The translations under genes were made by a program, and so were the position numbers. Below the pieces are notes generated by a model that was not told where the DNA came from, made no database searches, and worked only from the letters and a program-made list of their open reading frames with translations. 64,000 bases of DNA from Flavobacterium sp. UBA7663 (lineage in GTDB: Bacteria > Bacteroidota > Bacteroidia > Flavobacteriales > Flavobacteriaceae). Below, piece after piece: positions 1-10,357 of the stretch. Location of the stretch: NCBI RefSeq assembly GCF_002483315.1, contig NZ_DLHR01000006.1, forward strand, positions 108,308 through 172,307. The letters run 5' to 3'. Each line of letters starts with the position of its first letter. Position 1 is the stretch's first letter.

Positions 1-2303
1 TGGTACGCTACATTAGTTTCTTTGGTTAAAGCGTACTTCCCAAGAAAATTCCATTTATTTTGTTTTTTTGTATTAATAATAATATCTGAATAGAATTCAA
101 ATGATAATAACTCAATATGTGAACCAGTACTACTAAATCGAATACTTCTGATATTTTCCGAGAGCAATGGTTTATCATTTAGTTCATCAGCAGCATATTT
201 TTTTCTTAATGAGGCTGATTTTGGAGAAGTAATTTTATTTTCCGACACAGAAAGTAATTCTGTTTTAACAGAATTTGTACTATTTGAAATTTGAAATTTT
301 GGAGAAATTTTAAAACTGAGTTCCGTTTTAGTTTCAACTTCAATAATACCATCACCATAATTTTTAATAAAAATTAAAGGTTCTGTAGCAGGATTAATAG
401 TTGCTCTAACAAGATTATATTTACTAATATCTTTAAAATGAACATGGAAAATTTTTCCATTAATCTCATAAATCCAATTTCTTTGACTACCAATTTCATT
501 AACTTGTAAAGGAATATTGTTGAAATCTAAAATAGTTTGATATGAAACATATTTAGATCTGTAAATTTTTACAAAATCATCACTTTTATTAAAATTGTGC
601 GTTGTAGTAGCATAATTAGCTTTTGGTAAATGGTTAGATAATACATCTCGTAATGCCCAACGCAAATGAATCCCTTTTGTACTATCATCTCCCAATGAAC
701 CAGCAGATTGCAGATATAAATACCCGGATTGAATAGAAGAATAATCTGTTAAATCAAAAACATTCTCACAATTACAGTTACCTAATTGTGATAAATATTC
801 TAAAATAAACTCAACAGCACTCAATGCTTCAAAATAAAACACATCTATTTCTTTTCCTTCTTTGTAATCAATAAAAGCTATAATTGCATCAATTTGAAAT
901 TGTAAATTCTTATCAAGATTAAGATGAGGGTAACTAATATTTATTTGATTAAAAATTTCTAAAAATTTCTTGAAGCATTCTTTAAATACAATTAAATTTT
1001 TAGCAAAATCAGGGTTTTTAATTTTAACTGCTTCAATACAACTAGTAAAAACTTCAAGTAATTTATTATATTCAGCACATATTTTTTCGTCTTTGATACA
1101 CTGTGGGTCAAATGTTGAACAAATGTCTTCAGTCACAGAATTAAGATTATCTACGTTTAAATTACTCGTACCTAAAGAATAATTACTATTTATAATTGAA
1201 TAATTAATTGTGGATTCTTTAATAAAAAATCCTTTTGGATCAATGCTTAATGGCGCTACATCAAATGTCTTACAACTATTAATATCTATATCTAATTTCC
1301 CAATGCACACCATATTACTCTCACCCTGAAGCATTCCAAAATTCAATAATAAAGTATCATCATTAGTAACCTGTTTTATTATGCCCCAAGCTGGTTGTGT
1401 TAAGGGATATTCAAATCTTTTAGTCCATATTACATCAAAATTATTATCAATTTTAGTTATAATACTTTCTGTTCTAGTATAACTTTCTAAATAAATAAAA
1501 TCTCTATTAGATTTAAATTGAGGAGAATTTTGACTTGATAATATTATCTTTGCTAAATTATTATTAGGATATAGAGTTGAGTGTTTTATAAAAACTGGAA
1601 ATTGATTTTCTAAAAGACCAGAGATTATATATTCTTGATTAATAAATTTAACATTCTTCAATAAAATATCAGATTCAAATATATTTAATGGAGATAAATT
1701 AAAATCTAGTTCTAATAAAACTCCCTTATCTATAAGTTGTGTGCTACTAGATTTAAAACCTCCATATATTGACAACTTATTAGCATAAGATGTTATTTCA
1801 CCAAAATAAAATTCACCATCAGATGAATTTATATTCTTTTGACTAATAATTGATCCTGTAGCTCCTATTTTATAAATTGTCGTTTCATTAATTCCAGTTT
1901 GATCCTGAATTGTATTTAACATTAAAAAATATATCTCATTACCAACATTTATGAGCTTCTGGTTTTGATACCAATCCTCATTTAAAGTTCCTTGTTGAAA
2001 TCTTTTTTCCCAAATAAAATCTCCGTTGCTATTTATTCTAATCAAAGCGGAATTAGTCGAAAGACTATCGACTGCAAGAACTAGAAAATCACTATTTGAA
2101 CAAGCAATTATATTTATAAATTGAAAACAACCCTTAATGTTACTGTATCTTTTTTCCCAGATTATATCGCCATCTAAACCTGTTTTAGTAATAATCCCGT
2201 ATTGGTTACCATTGAAACCAATACTATAAATTGCTTGACCTATCTTTTTAGAATTAATATAGGTGTTATTTTCAGTTTTTATATATTTTTTTAAAAATGA
2301 CAT
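1..2303 (-). CDS. Partial giant protein with PQQ-like repeats and a Cys-rich helical module
   Basis: An open frame starts at the ATG at 2303 (minus) and stays open to the left edge, giving about 767 residues without a stop, so the gene is truncated by the window. Residues about 1-330 contain repeated segments ending in IWEKRY, IWEKRF and IWTKRF, typical of PQQ-like/beta-propeller blades. Residues about 390-515 form a helical Cys-rich module ending in GNCNCENVF. A short stretch GIHLRWAL follows near residue 540. The same propeller-then-Cys-module order occurs in the C-terminal half of the 2674-residue protein encoded just upstream, so the two are paralogous there. Only 10 bp separate the genes, so they are probably cotranscribed. 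No signal peptide is visible. Function unknown; a structural or effector role in a conflict or secretion system is a guess. Confidence 0.8.
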   Translation of the reverse strand, partial: MSFLKKYIKTENNTYINSKKIGQAIYSIGFNGNQYGIITKTGLDGDIIWEKRYSNIKGCFQFINIIACSNSDFLVLAVDSLSTNSALIRINSNGDFIWEKRFQQGTLNEDWYQNQKLINVGNEIYFLMLNTIQDQTGINETTIYKIGATGSIISQKNINSSDGEFYFGEITSYANKLSIYGGFKSSSTQLIDKGVLLELDFNLSPLNIFESDILLKNVKFINQEYIISGLLENQFPVFIKHSTLYPNNNLAKIILSSQNSPQFKSNRDFIYLESYTRTESIITKIDNNFDVIWTKRFEYPLTQPAWGIIKQVTNDDTLLLNFGMLQGESNMVCIGKLDIDINSCKTFDVAPLSIDPKGFFIKESTINYSIINSNYSLGTSNLNVDNLNSVTEDICSTFDPQCIKDEKICAEYNKLLEVFTSCIEAVKIKNPDFAKNLIVFKECFKKFLEIFNQINISYPHLNLDKNLQFQIDAIIAFIDYKEGKEIDVFYFEALSAVEFILEYLSQLGNCNCENVFDLTDYSSIQSGYLYLQSAGSLGDDSTKGIHLRWALRDVLSNHLPKANYATTTHNFNKSDDFVKIYRSKYVSYQTILDFNNIPLQVNEIGSQRNWIYEINGKIFHVHFKDISKYNLVRATINPATEPLIFIKNYGDGIIEVETKTELSFKISPKFQISNSTNSVKTELLSVSENKITSPKSASLRKKYAADELNDKPLLSENIRSIRFSSTGSHIELLSFEFYSDIIINTKKQNKWNFLGKYALTKETNVAY

Positions 2304-2313
2304 ACTTTTCTAA

Positions 2314-5300
2314 TTAATTATTTAATAAATCAATGGGTAATATAACTTCAGTCATAACTGGATAATTGAGTACAACATCATCTCCTGGTAAAACATCTCT
2401 GTAGACCTTATATTTAAATTTCAAGCTAATGTTTTCAATAATATTTTTTGCAGAATTCATAATAATAGCTTGTGAGTGATCTTTAGAGAATAGAACCATA
2501 TAAGAACTATTAACATTACCGTCTGCCATTACTTCAATAGTATCTTTTATAACCTCTTGTCTAAACTTAGGATTATTAAATGGTTCAGGATTTCTCACAA
2601 TTAAAGCTATAATAGAACCAGTATTAGTATCCTTTATAACATTGACCTCTGTTGAAAAAGCTTCATTTAAAGGTTTCAAACCTAAAACACCCTCAAATAC
2701 TCTATCAAATGGGTGTTGATAATCATTTGTTAAAGTTTCAATTATTTCTGGTGTAAATCCAGTCAAAGCCTGTTGATTTGTTATATTATTCCAATTCCAA
2801 ATAGTAGTATAACTGGCATCAATTTCAGCTTGAGTAAATGGCTTTTCTAAATTGAAAATAGCATCTCTCTGTACCAAATTACCTTCAAATTCTCTTTCTA
2901 AGAAATAACTTTCAATTTGCTCTTTAAAGTCTTTGTAACGTGAAGTTTTAAAAACAAACTTATGAACTTCTCGGGTTTCATCAATAGCGGCTACTGTATC
3001 GAAATTACCATTATGATTTACATCAAACAAATTATTTACAATAGCTGTGTACAGCTTATTTGGTTTTAAATGCTTCGGAAATATAGTAACATATTCAGAT
3101 GCTGGTTTAGTAATAATAACTTCCCCCATACAGTTTGGTGCTTCCATTAAGTTAAAATAATGGTCAATAGCAAATGGAACTTGAGGATTTTCCTCAGGAT
3201 TCCATACTTCTTCAGTCTGCGGAATGTGTGTATATTCATTATCATTAGGATTATAATCGAGATATGGAGGATTAACAATTGAAATATCCTCTACTGGATC
3301 TTTAATCACAATTTTAAGTCTTCCTGCTAGACTATTATCGCTAGAAGGTGCATTTTTATAAGACTCCCATTTATGGAAAAAATGAGTAGCATACGCTTTA
3401 CTAAAGAACAACTGAATTTGTGTGGTACTAGCAATTTGTCCGTTTATCATTGATACCTGGTCATCATAAAATAAAGGTTTAGCACTCAATAAATTACCAT
3501 CAGCATTCGGATAAGATCGATTATAATCAATATATTGTTTCAATGTAGTTAACGGATACTTATCAGAATGAGCAACAACTTTTAAAGGTTTTTCAGGATT
3601 ACTTCCCGGTATTTTTATATAGATTCCTGTAACAGCATCTCGTAAATATCCTGTGGTGTCCTCTAATATAAATCCGTTCGTATTGTTAATATATAAACTA
3701 CCATTTTCATTTTCTAAACCATTATTACTTACTACAAAATAACTATTCCCATTGGTATTATCTTCTTTCAATAATCGATCTCCGTTTTTCAATTTAAGAT
3801 CTCCATAAGTTGATTTATCATGTGTATGGAAATATCCAACAGGACCACCTGTACTAAATCCAAAGGTGTATGGATAAAATTGAATAGTACTGCCATTATC
3901 TACATTATCTTTCAAGATAAAATGTACGTAATAACTGGTATCTGGTCTCCATATAGGTTGAATATATTTTGTTATTCCATCTATTGCCGCTTGCGCATCT
4001 TCTGCAATAGCTTCTTGTGAAGGTATATTAATATTGTATTCATAATCTTCAACTGACATCCAACAAACTTGATGAATCATCGTAAATTCTTTTGGCGTAC
4101 ATTCACAAATACAATTACCAATCTCATTCAAATAATTAAGTATAGACTGAACCGCACTCCATGCTAGTGTATAATTTTGGATATCTTTTTTACTTAAAAA
4201 CTGATTAATTAATTCCAATTCATAGTTAAGATATTCTATTAGATTATAGTTAGGATCAAATGCCGCTATAAGATTCTGAATCTCTCTGTAACATAACGAA
4301 ACTGTTTCAAAATTTGACCCAGTAATAATTTGTGGGTCAATCAAACAACTTTCATAAATGTTCGAAATCTGTTGATAAAGTTGACAAACTTTAGGATCCT
4401 CTTCACCACATCCTTCTTCTTTACAATATTGTTTTATTTCAGAAGTGATTATTTCAGAATTTGAAGAATGCTCTTTTAATCCTAATTCGTAAGTTTCTTG
4501 TTTTGCATCAAATTTTATAATCCCTAATTCATTATTAATTAAACCAGAAATACTCAGCACATTGGTTAAACAGCTTTGTAAATGAGAATTAGTGTGAACA
4601 ACTAGAGACCCTTCATTTTGATTAAAACAATTTAAAGTAATAGCATTACTTGCTCTATTAAATGTAAAATTCCTAATTCCGTTTGTTCCGCTATTTAAAT
4701 GTATTTCTTTACTCCATATTACATTAAAATCAAAACTCATTTTATGTAAAATACCATTATAATCGTTATTCTGAAGAAAATAAAAACCTTCATTATTTAG
4801 CTCGATAGAAGAGTTATGATTTGAAGTTGAAGGAAATTGATAAGTGTTATAAACTCCTTCTTCATTAATTAATAGCGCAAAAATACCATCTTGTTTACTG
4901 TCATAACCTGATAGTAAATATGAACCATCATCCATAATTTTAATATCATGTATAGTAGTGTATCGCTTATCAATTTTTAAAGAAGAAATAATTTTTAAAG
5001 TGCTATCCAATTTTATAATAACACCAACAGAATCATTGTAATCACCTTCAATATACCTTCCTGCTACAACAAGACCTTCTTTATCTTCACAAATAGCATT
5101 AATAATAAATTCTTCTTTTTCAATTACCAGTAGAGTTCCTTTGATTAAAGTTCCAGATGAATCAACAACAGCCACGAATGGTTCTTTTTTAGTATCAATT
5201 TGGTTTCTATCTGAAAGGGTTAAATAAAACTGAAACTCCTTTTTTGATGGTGTAATATGTACAAATATATCTTCATCTTTCCATTCAATATGTTTAAACC

Positions 5301-8300
5301 ATATAACTTTACCATCTTCAGGATTAAAACTTAATAAATAATGGTCTTTTCCTGTTGTGGCATAAACAATATACTGAAACTGATTTTCCTCTGATTTTTC
5401 AATTTGAATGATACGCTTGAAAATTAGTTTTTCATTCATATTCTCCAGAAGTTGATATTTTCTTTCCCAAATCAAAGTACCATCAGTAGCGATTTTACTA
5501 ATTAATCCTTTTTGTTCAGTTGTACCTATTGAATAGATAAAGTTGGAATCTTTTTCAATAAACTCTTTTGAGTAATAATAATTTAATGCATCTTTCTTAG
5601 AATATCTATTAATAAATGATGATGAATTTCCATTATCACTTGCTCCACAAATCAATTGATTCAATTCTTGTTCTAATAATACAGTCGAAAGAATATCTCC
5701 ATCAATGGCACCAATAGAAATCAAATTATTATCATTTTCAATAGTAGCAATTTGATCGTTAATTAATGCTATTTGTTGACTAATACTACTATCAAAAATA
5801 GGTTCAACTACAATTCGAGTAATTGGTCTCCAGTTTTCATGAATAGGTAGCCATTCTCCAATAGCGTTAGTGGTGTAATTATATTTTATTTCTTCGTTTA
5901 ATGAGTTTCCAAATAAAACCATTTCATAAGGCTCATTTACATTTGAAGCATTTGGATTTGGATTTCCATAAACCACATTAAACATTATATCATTTTGAGG
6001 ACTTTGTATAATAGAATAGAATTTTACTTTAACCCCATTACTATAATTACTCAATTTTAATCCAGTCATTATAGTGGGTTGAGGCAATAAAATTTCCAAG
6101 CCATTCCAATTATTGAAAGCTAAAGATTTAGGCACATTAAAAACGTTTGCCTCTTCAGTTATATAGGCAAAATCTTCATCTGGATTTGGTGTAATCAATT
6201 GAAAAGATACATCGTTTGAGAAAAGTGGTGTATTAACATCCCCACAATAATACTTGGCATTCAATGGTTTTTGCAAAAATTTAGCACACTTATGCTCTTT
6301 ATGTTCTGCTTCACAAAACAAGGTAGAAGCATTTACACCATATTGTTCAGGTACATACCAACCTGGCTCTCCTTGCTCAGTATATGAAAATGGAGTTGTT
6401 GCTAATATTCGTACGGCATTATATATCCCATCTGTTTTTTGGAATTGCCCAACTTTCAGATTGGCAATACTAGGCTCATTAGGATATAACGCCTCATAAG
6501 GATGATAGCTTTCCCATATATTTTTTGTCTCATTCCAAAATTTAATTTCCAGATGGTCTATAGTATATTGATGTTTAACTTGTCGAATACTTCTTCCATT
6601 AATAGTACTTACAGGTGGAATCAAATCCACATAATTTGCTGGTGCATTATTAATACCTCCTATTAACTTTCTTACAGAATTGTTAGGATCTTGAGCGTTA
6701 CCTGGTAATAAACCCTTTTGTGATTTTATATCAATATAAGTGTCCAGTGGGATAACATGATTTAATATTTTTCCATTTTCAAAATTTTCAGGAGTTCTTT
6801 CATTTAAAGGCACTTGATTATCATCAGGACGAGAGCTTAAATAACAAAGTGAAAAAGATTCATTTGTTAACATGTTAATACCTTCTACAATTTCATCTAA
6901 AACTACTATCTGAGCTTCTGTTAATGAATTAAGATTATCAAAACCTCCTAAGAATGGATTAATTGGAGTTCTATCCACATTTTTATTAAAATTCCAAACT
7001 ACTTCAAGATTTCCACTGAATTTAAATAAAGTTATGCGCTTACCAAATATCTTAATACCAACCTTAACTCTAAAATAGAATTTACCATAGATCAAGAATG
7101 GTTTTGGTGCTTCAACACCAAACAAAATTCCTATTTCTAAGTTTAAAGTCACGAATAGAACTCTCACTCGAGCACTAACTCCGGCCATTAAATAAGCCCC
7201 CATTTGAGGTCTTTCAAAACTAATTTTACCACCTACTTCAATAAAAGCATGTGCTTGCACTTTAATGACACCGTAATTTCTATCAAAATTAAATTCACCA
7301 CGAGCGCCTGCTTCAATACCTTTTGCCGATAGCATTACATAACTCTTAATAGTAAGTAATGTTAATATTCTAGCAGTAATTGGATTAACATTAGTACCAA
7401 TATTTACATACCAAGGTTTCTGATTTTTAAAGAAGAAACCAGCCTGAACATCTGCATAAACCGTTAATATTTTTCCATTTCCAGGCAATTTATAATCAGC
7501 ACCAAATCCAAATTCTAACGAGTTATCTCCAACTGCTACAAAAGCAAAAAATGGAGGATCTTTAGTATCATCAAGTCCTAAACGAGCAGCAAGTATATTT
7601 GCTCTTCCGTCTATCATAAATAAAGAAGGTATAGAAAATAAAGCCATTGCTTTTATACTAAAAGTATATCCATCATCAGCAGATGTCCCTAAAGTAGCCC
7701 CTGCACCCAAAGAAACAAGAGTATTGTAGTTTACACTCTTATCCGGCCCATTAAACTTCTGTACATTTATTCCTAATTTTGGAGCCTTATAGTATTCATA
7801 CCAAGTATTATCTGATGTTAATCCTGGTACTGCTTGTTTCTCTGCAACATAACGATAACCTAATAATCCTCTAAAACCATAAATGGCAAATGAACCTAAT
7901 GGAATAGGAACGGGAGGTTCTAACTCGCAATCAATTATAAATGCTGGATATTTTGGCATCAATTTAATATCTGCCTTTCCTGCTAAATTTACAGAAGGTA
8001 TTTGCAGCGTTATTCCACCAGCATACTCTTTAGAAACCCCCGGTTCAGGAATAGTTACCCATCCATTAATTTTCGCCAAAGATCCTGAATTAGCAGGAAT
8101 TACTAAATCTAAATATAAAGTCTGAATGTGTAAATAAGGATGGGGTTTATCATCTAAATCATCTACACAATAATAATATTTAACCCCATCTCCACGAACT
8201 TCAATTCCCAGTGGATCTATACTAACACCTCCGTCAAATCCGAAGTAATTAAACTTACGCATTACGCCATTAACCTCTTTTTGGTGTGAACCATAATGTA

Positions 8301-10338
8301 TAGCCGAAACAGTAATTTCAACTGGACCAAGTGGTAAAACAATTGGATCTATAAGTTGTACTGAACCTCCTTTAAACTCAATAGAACCATCACTATAAAT
8401 GCGTAATCTTTCAATTTCAATTGGACCTAAATTTAAAGTTTCTTTTAAAAATCCTTCAAATTGTAAGGTTCCTGAGGTACCAATATAAAAGTCATCGTCT
8501 TCTTTACCTAATTCTACACTTTTCATTCGATAGGTGAAAACGTTAGGAAACTCTATAGGGTATGGTGGTTGTGCTGAGGCTGTTAAATTAAAATCACCAT
8601 CATCACTTAAATGTCCATCAATATTTATACGAACAGTTGTGTTTGGAGGTATTTGACTTCCATCAGGGTATGTGGCTCCATTTGGATAAACAAATTTTTT
8701 AATTTCCAATGCCCCTTTGATGTTGGATGAAATAACTTTGTTTTGTTTGAAAGTGATGTCAAATTTTTGGAAACCAACTAAAAAGCCATTATCGCCACCT
8801 ACATTTGCCCACATAGTGCCATTTTCTGCAATAATAAAACTCGTTATGAAATTTCTAAATTCTTGCGAACCTCTAAATTCTCTGATAATACCAGAAGAAG
8901 ATACTTCTAAAGGAAATTTAAAATTGTATAAACTTTTGTTGGTGAGCGAGTTTAGATAACTTAATAATTCTACTTCATTATTTATTTCAATTACTTCTTC
9001 ATTGTTGGTTGAAGCATTATTCTTTAACCCTTTAATTGGGTATACAAATTCGAACTTATCACTAAAAAAATCTATAATTTGACCATCAGAAGGATTTTGT
9101 GTAGGTACAGCTTCTAAAGCAAAAGTACCCGAAACTCCACCTGTACCAATTAACAAATTATATCCTCCTATTCTTAAAGTTGAACCGTTGGTATTTGTAG
9201 CTGACTTAAACCATTTAGCTGGTAAAGTTACTGATAAGGCGTCTGCATAAACACCTCTAAAATCAACAGGCCGACCATCGGCATCTGCTTCTGGAATGTT
9301 AACTTTATCGCTTAAATCTAACTTTAGTTTTTCTAATTGAAGTAATAATCCCGTTTTTCCAATTTCGCTATAGGTAGGACGTAAATCCCCTACCAAATCC
9401 ATTTTGTAACCTACACCTGCTTCTGTATCGGCATATAAAAGTATTTTACCAAAATAAAAACGAGTTAACACATTACTATTCTCTGGCTCACGCTCCCATA
9501 TACCATTACCATCAGTATCTTGGTAAGGATATAAAATATTTCTTGGAAACTCAATGGCAGCTGAAACAGTAAGTGTGGCTCTAACTTTAGGAATTAAAAT
9601 GTCTTTTATATAACTTTCAATATCTGTTGGGATAAAGGATCTAAAAAATACTTCTAACTTTTTCTTGGTTTCGTTTAAATCATTGTTTAATAAATATGCC
9701 CCAAACGCATATAAAGTGGCATATTTACCTGTATGGTCATTAATTGCCTGAACTACTTCTGTTAATTTTGAATCTTCATTTATGGTTAAATTCAAAGATT
9801 GAATTACAGGGTCGTTGTTATATTGTTTTAAATCATTAACAAACTGCTCTAATGCGAGTGTATCTTCATCAATAGGCACCGTAAATGTGTTAATAAACTT
9901 AGCCAGTGCTTGCTCTTCTGAGATATTAAGAATAATTAAACCTAATTCAAAAAACTCTTGAGGTGTGAACGAAAAATTATTCAAATCAAAACTGCGCAAA
10001 TAGGCTAATATTTTCCACTGATATTCTACTGTAACAGGGAAAGCTGAAATATTAAAATCAGTAGTTTCGCTTTCATCAGGATTCAATACTAAACTTATGC
10101 CCGAACCAAACAATTCTATTGCCAGTTTATTAGATACTATGCTCAAGCTATAAAAAGCAGCATCACCTTTAGGGCTTTTTTTGTACTGTAAATCTTTATA
10201 GTGAATTTTACTAAATAAACTTTCAATAGCTTGTTTTAAAAAACCAAGTGACTCAGGAAAATCATCTAAAGTAACCACCGAAGATAAAGTAGGATAATAT
10301 CTTTTAATTACTGGCTGTGGTGCTGATGGTGTTGGCAT
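2314..10338 (-). CDS. Giant 2674-residue protein of unknown function, modular
   Basis: A single frame of 2674 codons with no signal peptide (start MPTPSAPQPV). Four zones can be seen. Residues 1-270 are homologous to the 395-residue protein encoded upstream. Residues about 270-1130 are beta-rich, with many alternating Gly/hydrophobic strands. Residues about 1590-1900 have PQQ-like repeats (LIWERKY, VIWFKHI, VIWSKEI). Residues about 1965-2080 are a Cys-rich helical module ending in GNCICECTPKEF. The last 590 residues include a segment (GPVGYFHTHDKS) and a region resembling Ig-like tandem domains in other large Bacteroidota proteins. The gene sits between a paralogue of its N-terminus and a paralogue of its C-terminal half. 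I do not recognise a catalytic motif. It may be a structural component or cargo of an export machine, but nothing in the sequence proves this. Confidence 0.9.
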   Translation of the reverse strand: MPTPSAPQPVIKRYYPTLSSVVTLDDFPESLGFLKQAIESLFSKIHYKDLQYKKSPKGDAAFYSLSIVSNKLAIELFGSGISLVLNPDESETTDFNISAFPVTVEYQWKILAYLRSFDLNNFSFTPQEFFELGLIILNISEEQALAKFINTFTVPIDEDTLALEQFVNDLKQYNNDPVIQSLNLTINEDSKLTEVVQAINDHTGKYATLYAFGAYLLNNDLNETKKKLEVFFRSFIPTDIESYIKDILIPKVRATLTVSAAIEFPRNILYPYQDTDGNGIWEREPENSNVLTRFYFGKILLYADTEAGVGYKMDLVGDLRPTYSEIGKTGLLLQLEKLKLDLSDKVNIPEADADGRPVDFRGVYADALSVTLPAKWFKSATNTNGSTLRIGGYNLLIGTGGVSGTFALEAVPTQNPSDGQIIDFFSDKFEFVYPIKGLKNNASTNNEEVIEINNEVELLSYLNSLTNKSLYNFKFPLEVSSSGIIREFRGSQEFRNFITSFIIAENGTMWANVGGDNGFLVGFQKFDITFKQNKVISSNIKGALEIKKFVYPNGATYPDGSQIPPNTTVRINIDGHLSDDGDFNLTASAQPPYPIEFPNVFTYRMKSVELGKEDDDFYIGTSGTLQFEGFLKETLNLGPIEIERLRIYSDGSIEFKGGSVQLIDPIVLPLGPVEITVSAIHYGSHQKEVNGVMRKFNYFGFDGGVSIDPLGIEVRGDGVKYYYCVDDLDDKPHPYLHIQTLYLDLVIPANSGSLAKINGWVTIPEPGVSKEYAGGITLQIPSVNLAGKADIKLMPKYPAFIIDCELEPPVPIPLGSFAIYGFRGLLGYRYVAEKQAVPGLTSDNTWYEYYKAPKLGINVQKFNGPDKSVNYNTLVSLGAGATLGTSADDGYTFSIKAMALFSIPSLFMIDGRANILAARLGLDDTKDPPFFAFVAVGDNSLEFGFGADYKLPGNGKILTVYADVQAGFFFKNQKPWYVNIGTNVNPITARILTLLTIKSYVMLSAKGIEAGARGEFNFDRNYGVIKVQAHAFIEVGGKISFERPQMGAYLMAGVSARVRVLFVTLNLEIGILFGVEAPKPFLIYGKFYFRVKVGIKIFGKRITLFKFSGNLEVVWNFNKNVDRTPINPFLGGFDNLNSLTEAQIVVLDEIVEGINMLTNESFSLCYLSSRPDDNQVPLNERTPENFENGKILNHVIPLDTYIDIKSQKGLLPGNAQDPNNSVRKLIGGINNAPANYVDLIPPVSTINGRSIRQVKHQYTIDHLEIKFWNETKNIWESYHPYEALYPNEPSIANLKVGQFQKTDGIYNAVRILATTPFSYTEQGEPGWYVPEQYGVNASTLFCEAEHKEHKCAKFLQKPLNAKYYCGDVNTPLFSNDVSFQLITPNPDEDFAYITEEANVFNVPKSLAFNNWNGLEILLPQPTIMTGLKLSNYSNGVKVKFYSIIQSPQNDIMFNVVYGNPNPNASNVNEPYEMVLFGNSLNEEIKYNYTTNAIGEWLPIHENWRPITRIVVEPIFDSSISQQIALINDQIATIENDNNLISIGAIDGDILSTVLLEQELNQLICGASDNGNSSSFINRYSKKDALNYYYSKEFIEKDSNFIYSIGTTEQKGLISKIATDGTLIWERKYQLLENMNEKLIFKRIIQIEKSEENQFQYIVYATTGKDHYLLSFNPEDGKVIWFKHIEWKDEDIFVHITPSKKEFQFYLTLSDRNQIDTKKEPFVAVVDSSGTLIKGTLLVIEKEEFIINAICEDKEGLVVAGRYIEGDYNDSVGVIIKLDSTLKIISSLKIDKRYTTIHDIKIMDDGSYLLSGYDSKQDGIFALLINEEGVYNTYQFPSTSNHNSSIELNNEGFYFLQNNDYNGILHKMSFDFNVIWSKEIHLNSGTNGIRNFTFNRASNAITLNCFNQNEGSLVVHTNSHLQSCLTNVLSISGLINNELGIIKFDAKQETYELGLKEHSSNSEIITSEIKQYCKEEGCGEEDPKVCQLYQQISNIYESCLIDPQIITGSNFETVSLCYREIQNLIAAFDPNYNLIEYLNYELELINQFLSKKDIQNYTLAWSAVQSILNYLNEIGNCICECTPKEFTMIHQVCWMSVEDYEYNINIPSQEAIAEDAQAAIDGITKYIQPIWRPDTSYYVHFILKDNVDNGSTIQFYPYTFGFSTGGPVGYFHTHDKSTYGDLKLKNGDRLLKEDNTNGNSYFVVSNNGLENENGSLYINNTNGFILEDTTGYLRDAVTGIYIKIPGSNPEKPLKVVAHSDKYPLTTLKQYIDYNRSYPNADGNLLSAKPLFYDDQVSMINGQIASTTQIQLFFSKAYATHFFHKWESYKNAPSSDNSLAGRLKIVIKDPVEDISIVNPPYLDYNPNDNEYTHIPQTEEVWNPEENPQVPFAIDHYFNLMEAPNCMGEVIITKPASEYVTIFPKHLKPNKLYTAIVNNLFDVNHNGNFDTVAAIDETREVHKFVFKTSRYKDFKEQIESYFLEREFEGNLVQRDAIFNLEKPFTQAEIDASYTTIWNWNNITNQQALTGFTPEIIETLTNDYQHPFDRVFEGVLGLKPLNEAFSTEVNVIKDTNTGSIIALIVRNPEPFNNPKFRQEVIKDTIEVMADGNVNSSYMVLFSKDHSQAIIMNSAKNIIENISLKFKYKVYRDVLPGDDVVLNYPVMTEVILPIDLLNN

Positions 10339-10356
10339 AATGCTTTTTTATTATTT
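10335..10356. repeat. Direct repeat copy 1 at the start of the giant gene
   Basis: A 22-base sequence covering the leader and the start codon of the 2674-residue protein gene. It is repeated exactly, in the same orientation, at 11606-11627 upstream of the 395-residue gene. Confidence 0.85.
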
Positions 10357-10357
10357 C

